Positions 5,698 through 7,097 of a stretch of 7,097 bases of DNA are shown in pieces. The number at the start of each line of letters is the position of its first letter. Position 1 is the first letter of the stretch. The notes beneath the pieces were generated by a model, which was not told the origin of the DNA, did no database searches, and saw only the letters and a program-made list of their open reading frames with translations. The stretch lies in contig USHZ01000106.1 of assembly GCA_900554595.1 (NCBI GenBank), positions 1-7,097 on the forward strand, given 5' to 3'. The stretch comes from an uncultured Collinsella sp. Its GTDB lineage: Bacteria > Actinomycetota > Coriobacteriia > Coriobacteriales > Coriobacteriaceae. Both the position numbers and the translations under genes were made by a program.

Positions 5698-7020
5698 CTA
5701 ATCGTCTTTGTTGTCCTTCATGACGACCGAGGTCTCGGTATGGCTGAAGGTGTCGTGCTTCTCGGTCAGGTTGAGCTCGCCACAATATTCATCGGCATGG
5801 GTTGCTTCGTTGGCCGTCTTGAGCTGGCCCACCAGCAGCACATCTGCGATGACCACGATGATCAACGGCGCGACGATGTTGATGAGGATGCCCTCGACAT
5901 CAAAGGTGAGGTAGTCCGGATCGAAGGCATTCCCACCCATAAAGAGAATCTGGGAGAGGACAAACCCGATCACAAAGAACAGCACCGAGGCGATGGCGAG
6001 CTTGGGCTTGGAGCAGGGGAGCTCGCCGACCATGCGACCGGTCTGGCCGTTCATGGCAAACAGATAACTCTTGCCGTTCCACGAGGTGGAAAGCATCCAC
6101 ACGGGGAACAGGGCGTAGTCGCTGTCTTCCCAGGTGTAGTCGAGCTGCTTGCTTTCGACCGTGGCATCGTCATATTCGTCGACGACGGTTTCGCGCAGGG
6201 CCGAGATCGTGCTCTCCTCCATGCGGCGCTCGGCGCGCGCCTTGCAGGTCTCGCAATCCTCGTCGTAGCGGTTGGCGATGTATCCGGGCATATAGGCGAC
6301 CGAGAACGGGCGCAGCGCGTCGTAGTCAAACGGCTCGATGGCGTCCATGTGGCCGTCGGGCATCTTGGACGATCCGTCGACGGGCACGCGCTTAAACGAG
6401 ATGTTTCCCTTGCGGTAGGCGTCGTAGTGGTCGGTGGTCGTGACGGTGCGGTCGGATTCCTCGGTTACGGTCTCGTTGGTCGCATCAAAGCACACTTCGC
6501 CGTCCACGCGGGCGCCGTAAAGCCAAAACGGCACGTAAACGCCTTGGACTTCGTCGATATGGTTGCCGGTGACAAAGCTCTTGGGCAGCAGAATCTTGCC
6601 CTTGTAGTGCTCCTTGAGTGCGGTCATGACATCGTCGCGCCCGAGCTTAAACGGAATTACCAGGTCGGGTGAGAAGTCGCCCGAGAGCTGGCCGGGTGCC
6701 ACGGCAGAGTTGCCGCAGTATGGACAGGTGGTAACGGCGACGGTGCCGTCGGACACGAGCTCGGCACCGCACGACGAGCAGATGTAGCCGGCGTTTTGAG
6801 CCAGCTCCTGCACAGCATCGTCGACAGCAGGCTTGGGGGCCGCGGCTGCGGCATCGGCTTTGGCATCTGCCTTGTCCTGGCGCTCGCGATAGAGGGCCTC
6901 GACTTCTTCGACTTCAAAACGCGAATCGCAGTAGTCGCAGACGAGCTTTTGCTCGGCACTGGCAAAGTGAAGGGGGCCGCCACACGCGGGGCACTGATAG
7001 TTGACACTCTCGAAGGCCAT
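5698..7020 (-). CDS. YdjG-like membrane protein with two N-terminal zinc ribbons
   Basis: This 440-residue protein resembles the TFIIB-type zinc-ribbon proteins related to B. subtilis YdjG. The first ribbon is CPACGGPL...CDYC (C10, C13, C28, C31). An Ala/Lys-rich charged helix (about 40-75) leads to the second ribbon, CSSCGAEL...CPYCG (C81, C84, C99, C102). A long cytoplasmic or interfacial domain follows (about 115-335) with the family-like motifs VYVPFWLYGARVDGE and ALFPVWML, plus an extra CETC pair (256-259). Two membrane helices lie at about 341-361 and 378-398, and the tail is short, polar and acidic. The zinc ribbons may bind protein rather than DNA; YdjG is known in B. subtilis to recruit PspA together with YdjH and YdjI. 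The AAAGGA site 6 bases before the ATG supports the start. It lies between a zinc-ribbon protein fragment upstream and the SPFH gene downstream, all on one strand, so a single operon is likely. Confidence 0.87.
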   Translation of the reverse strand: MAFESVNYQCPACGGPLHFASAEQKLVCDYCDSRFEVEEVEALYRERQDKADAKADAAAAAPKPAVDDAVQELAQNAGYICSSCGAELVSDGTVAVTTCPYCGNSAVAPGQLSGDFSPDLVIPFKLGRDDVMTALKEHYKGKILLPKSFVTGNHIDEVQGVYVPFWLYGARVDGEVCFDATNETVTEESDRTVTTTDHYDAYRKGNISFKRVPVDGSSKMPDGHMDAIEPFDYDALRPFSVAYMPGYIANRYDEDCETCKARAERRMEESTISALRETVVDEYDDATVESKQLDYTWEDSDYALFPVWMLSTSWNGKSYLFAMNGQTGRMVGELPCSKPKLAIASVLFFVIGFVLSQILFMGGNAFDPDYLTFDVEGILINIVAPLIIVVIADVLLVGQLKTANEATHADEYCGELNLTEKHDTFSHTETSVVMKDNKDD

Positions 7021-7044
7021 GATCGGTCCTTTCCGTGCCGGAGG

Positions 7045-7097
7045 CTATGCGCCGATGGCGCCGCCGCAGTATTCGCAGCGCCCGCTGGCATCGGGAA
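7045..7097 (-). CDS. C-terminus of a zinc-ribbon protein (partial)
   Basis: Only the last 16 codons plus the stop are inside the window. They read PDASGRCEYCGGAIGA, which is the second half of a zinc ribbon (CxxC) at the very C-terminus. The stop codon is 24 bases before the next gene's start, so the two are almost certainly co-transcribed. Bacterial TIM44-like membrane proteins often end in just such a ribbon and occur beside YdjG/YdjI-type genes, so that is my first guess; a YdjH-like partner or another double-zinc-ribbon protein is equally possible. The body of the gene lies to the right of the window. Confidence 0.6.
   Translation of the reverse strand, partial: PDASGRCEYCGGAIGA

Noticed and set aside
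4852..6672. A 606-codon open frame on the plus strand, antisense to the SPFH and YdjG-like genes.
   Set aside because: It crosses the gap between two well-supported minus-strand genes, its product is a Val/Asp/Gly/His-rich mixture with no recognisable domain, and it is explained by GC-rich third positions of the real genes.

Overview
The window looks chromosomal and comes from a high-GC Gram-positive bacterium. My best guess is a gut actinobacterium of the Coriobacteriia, such as Collinsella. This rests on the GC-rich third codon positions, the strong AAGGAGG-type ribosome sites, a lipoprotein with a classical lipobox, and protein families I associate with that group. It is inference, not a database result. 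I see no tRNA, rRNA, CRISPR array, insertion sequence, integrase or attachment site.

Plus strand, left half (1-3378): three tightly packed genes form one two-component signalling operon. The first (open at the left edge) is a membrane protein built like a sensor kinase but lacking the phospho-accepting histidine and usable ATP-binding boxes. The second (1262-2761) is an intact NarX/DesK-type membrane sensor histidine kinase. The third (2758-3378) is a NarL/LuxR-family response regulator. Each downstream start overlaps the preceding stop by 4 bases (GTGA, then ATGA), so translation is probably coupled and the three products are likely to work together.

Centre (3379-3487): a short convergent gap holds a strong 15-bp hairpin that probably ends transcription, with the better U-run on the minus-strand side, plus a smaller hairpin.

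Minus strand, right half (7097-3488, read right to left): the C-terminus of a protein ending in half a zinc ribbon, then a membrane protein with two N-terminal zinc ribbons and two C-terminal membrane helices (YdjG-like), then a YdjI-like SPFH-domain protein with two C-terminal zinc ribbons, then a secreted lipoprotein with a lipocalin-like domain and an acidic linker. YdjG, YdjH and YdjI of Bacillus subtilis form a membrane complex that anchors the phage-shock protein PspA, so this looks like a related envelope-maintenance module; no pspA is visible in the window. The lipoprotein lies 80 bases downstream of the SPFH gene, behind a possible attenuator or terminator hairpin.

The two halves converge, so nothing in the sequence directly links the signalling operon to the zinc-ribbon/SPFH module. 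The points most worth following up are the kinase plus degenerate-kinase pair and the run of consecutive zinc-ribbon proteins.
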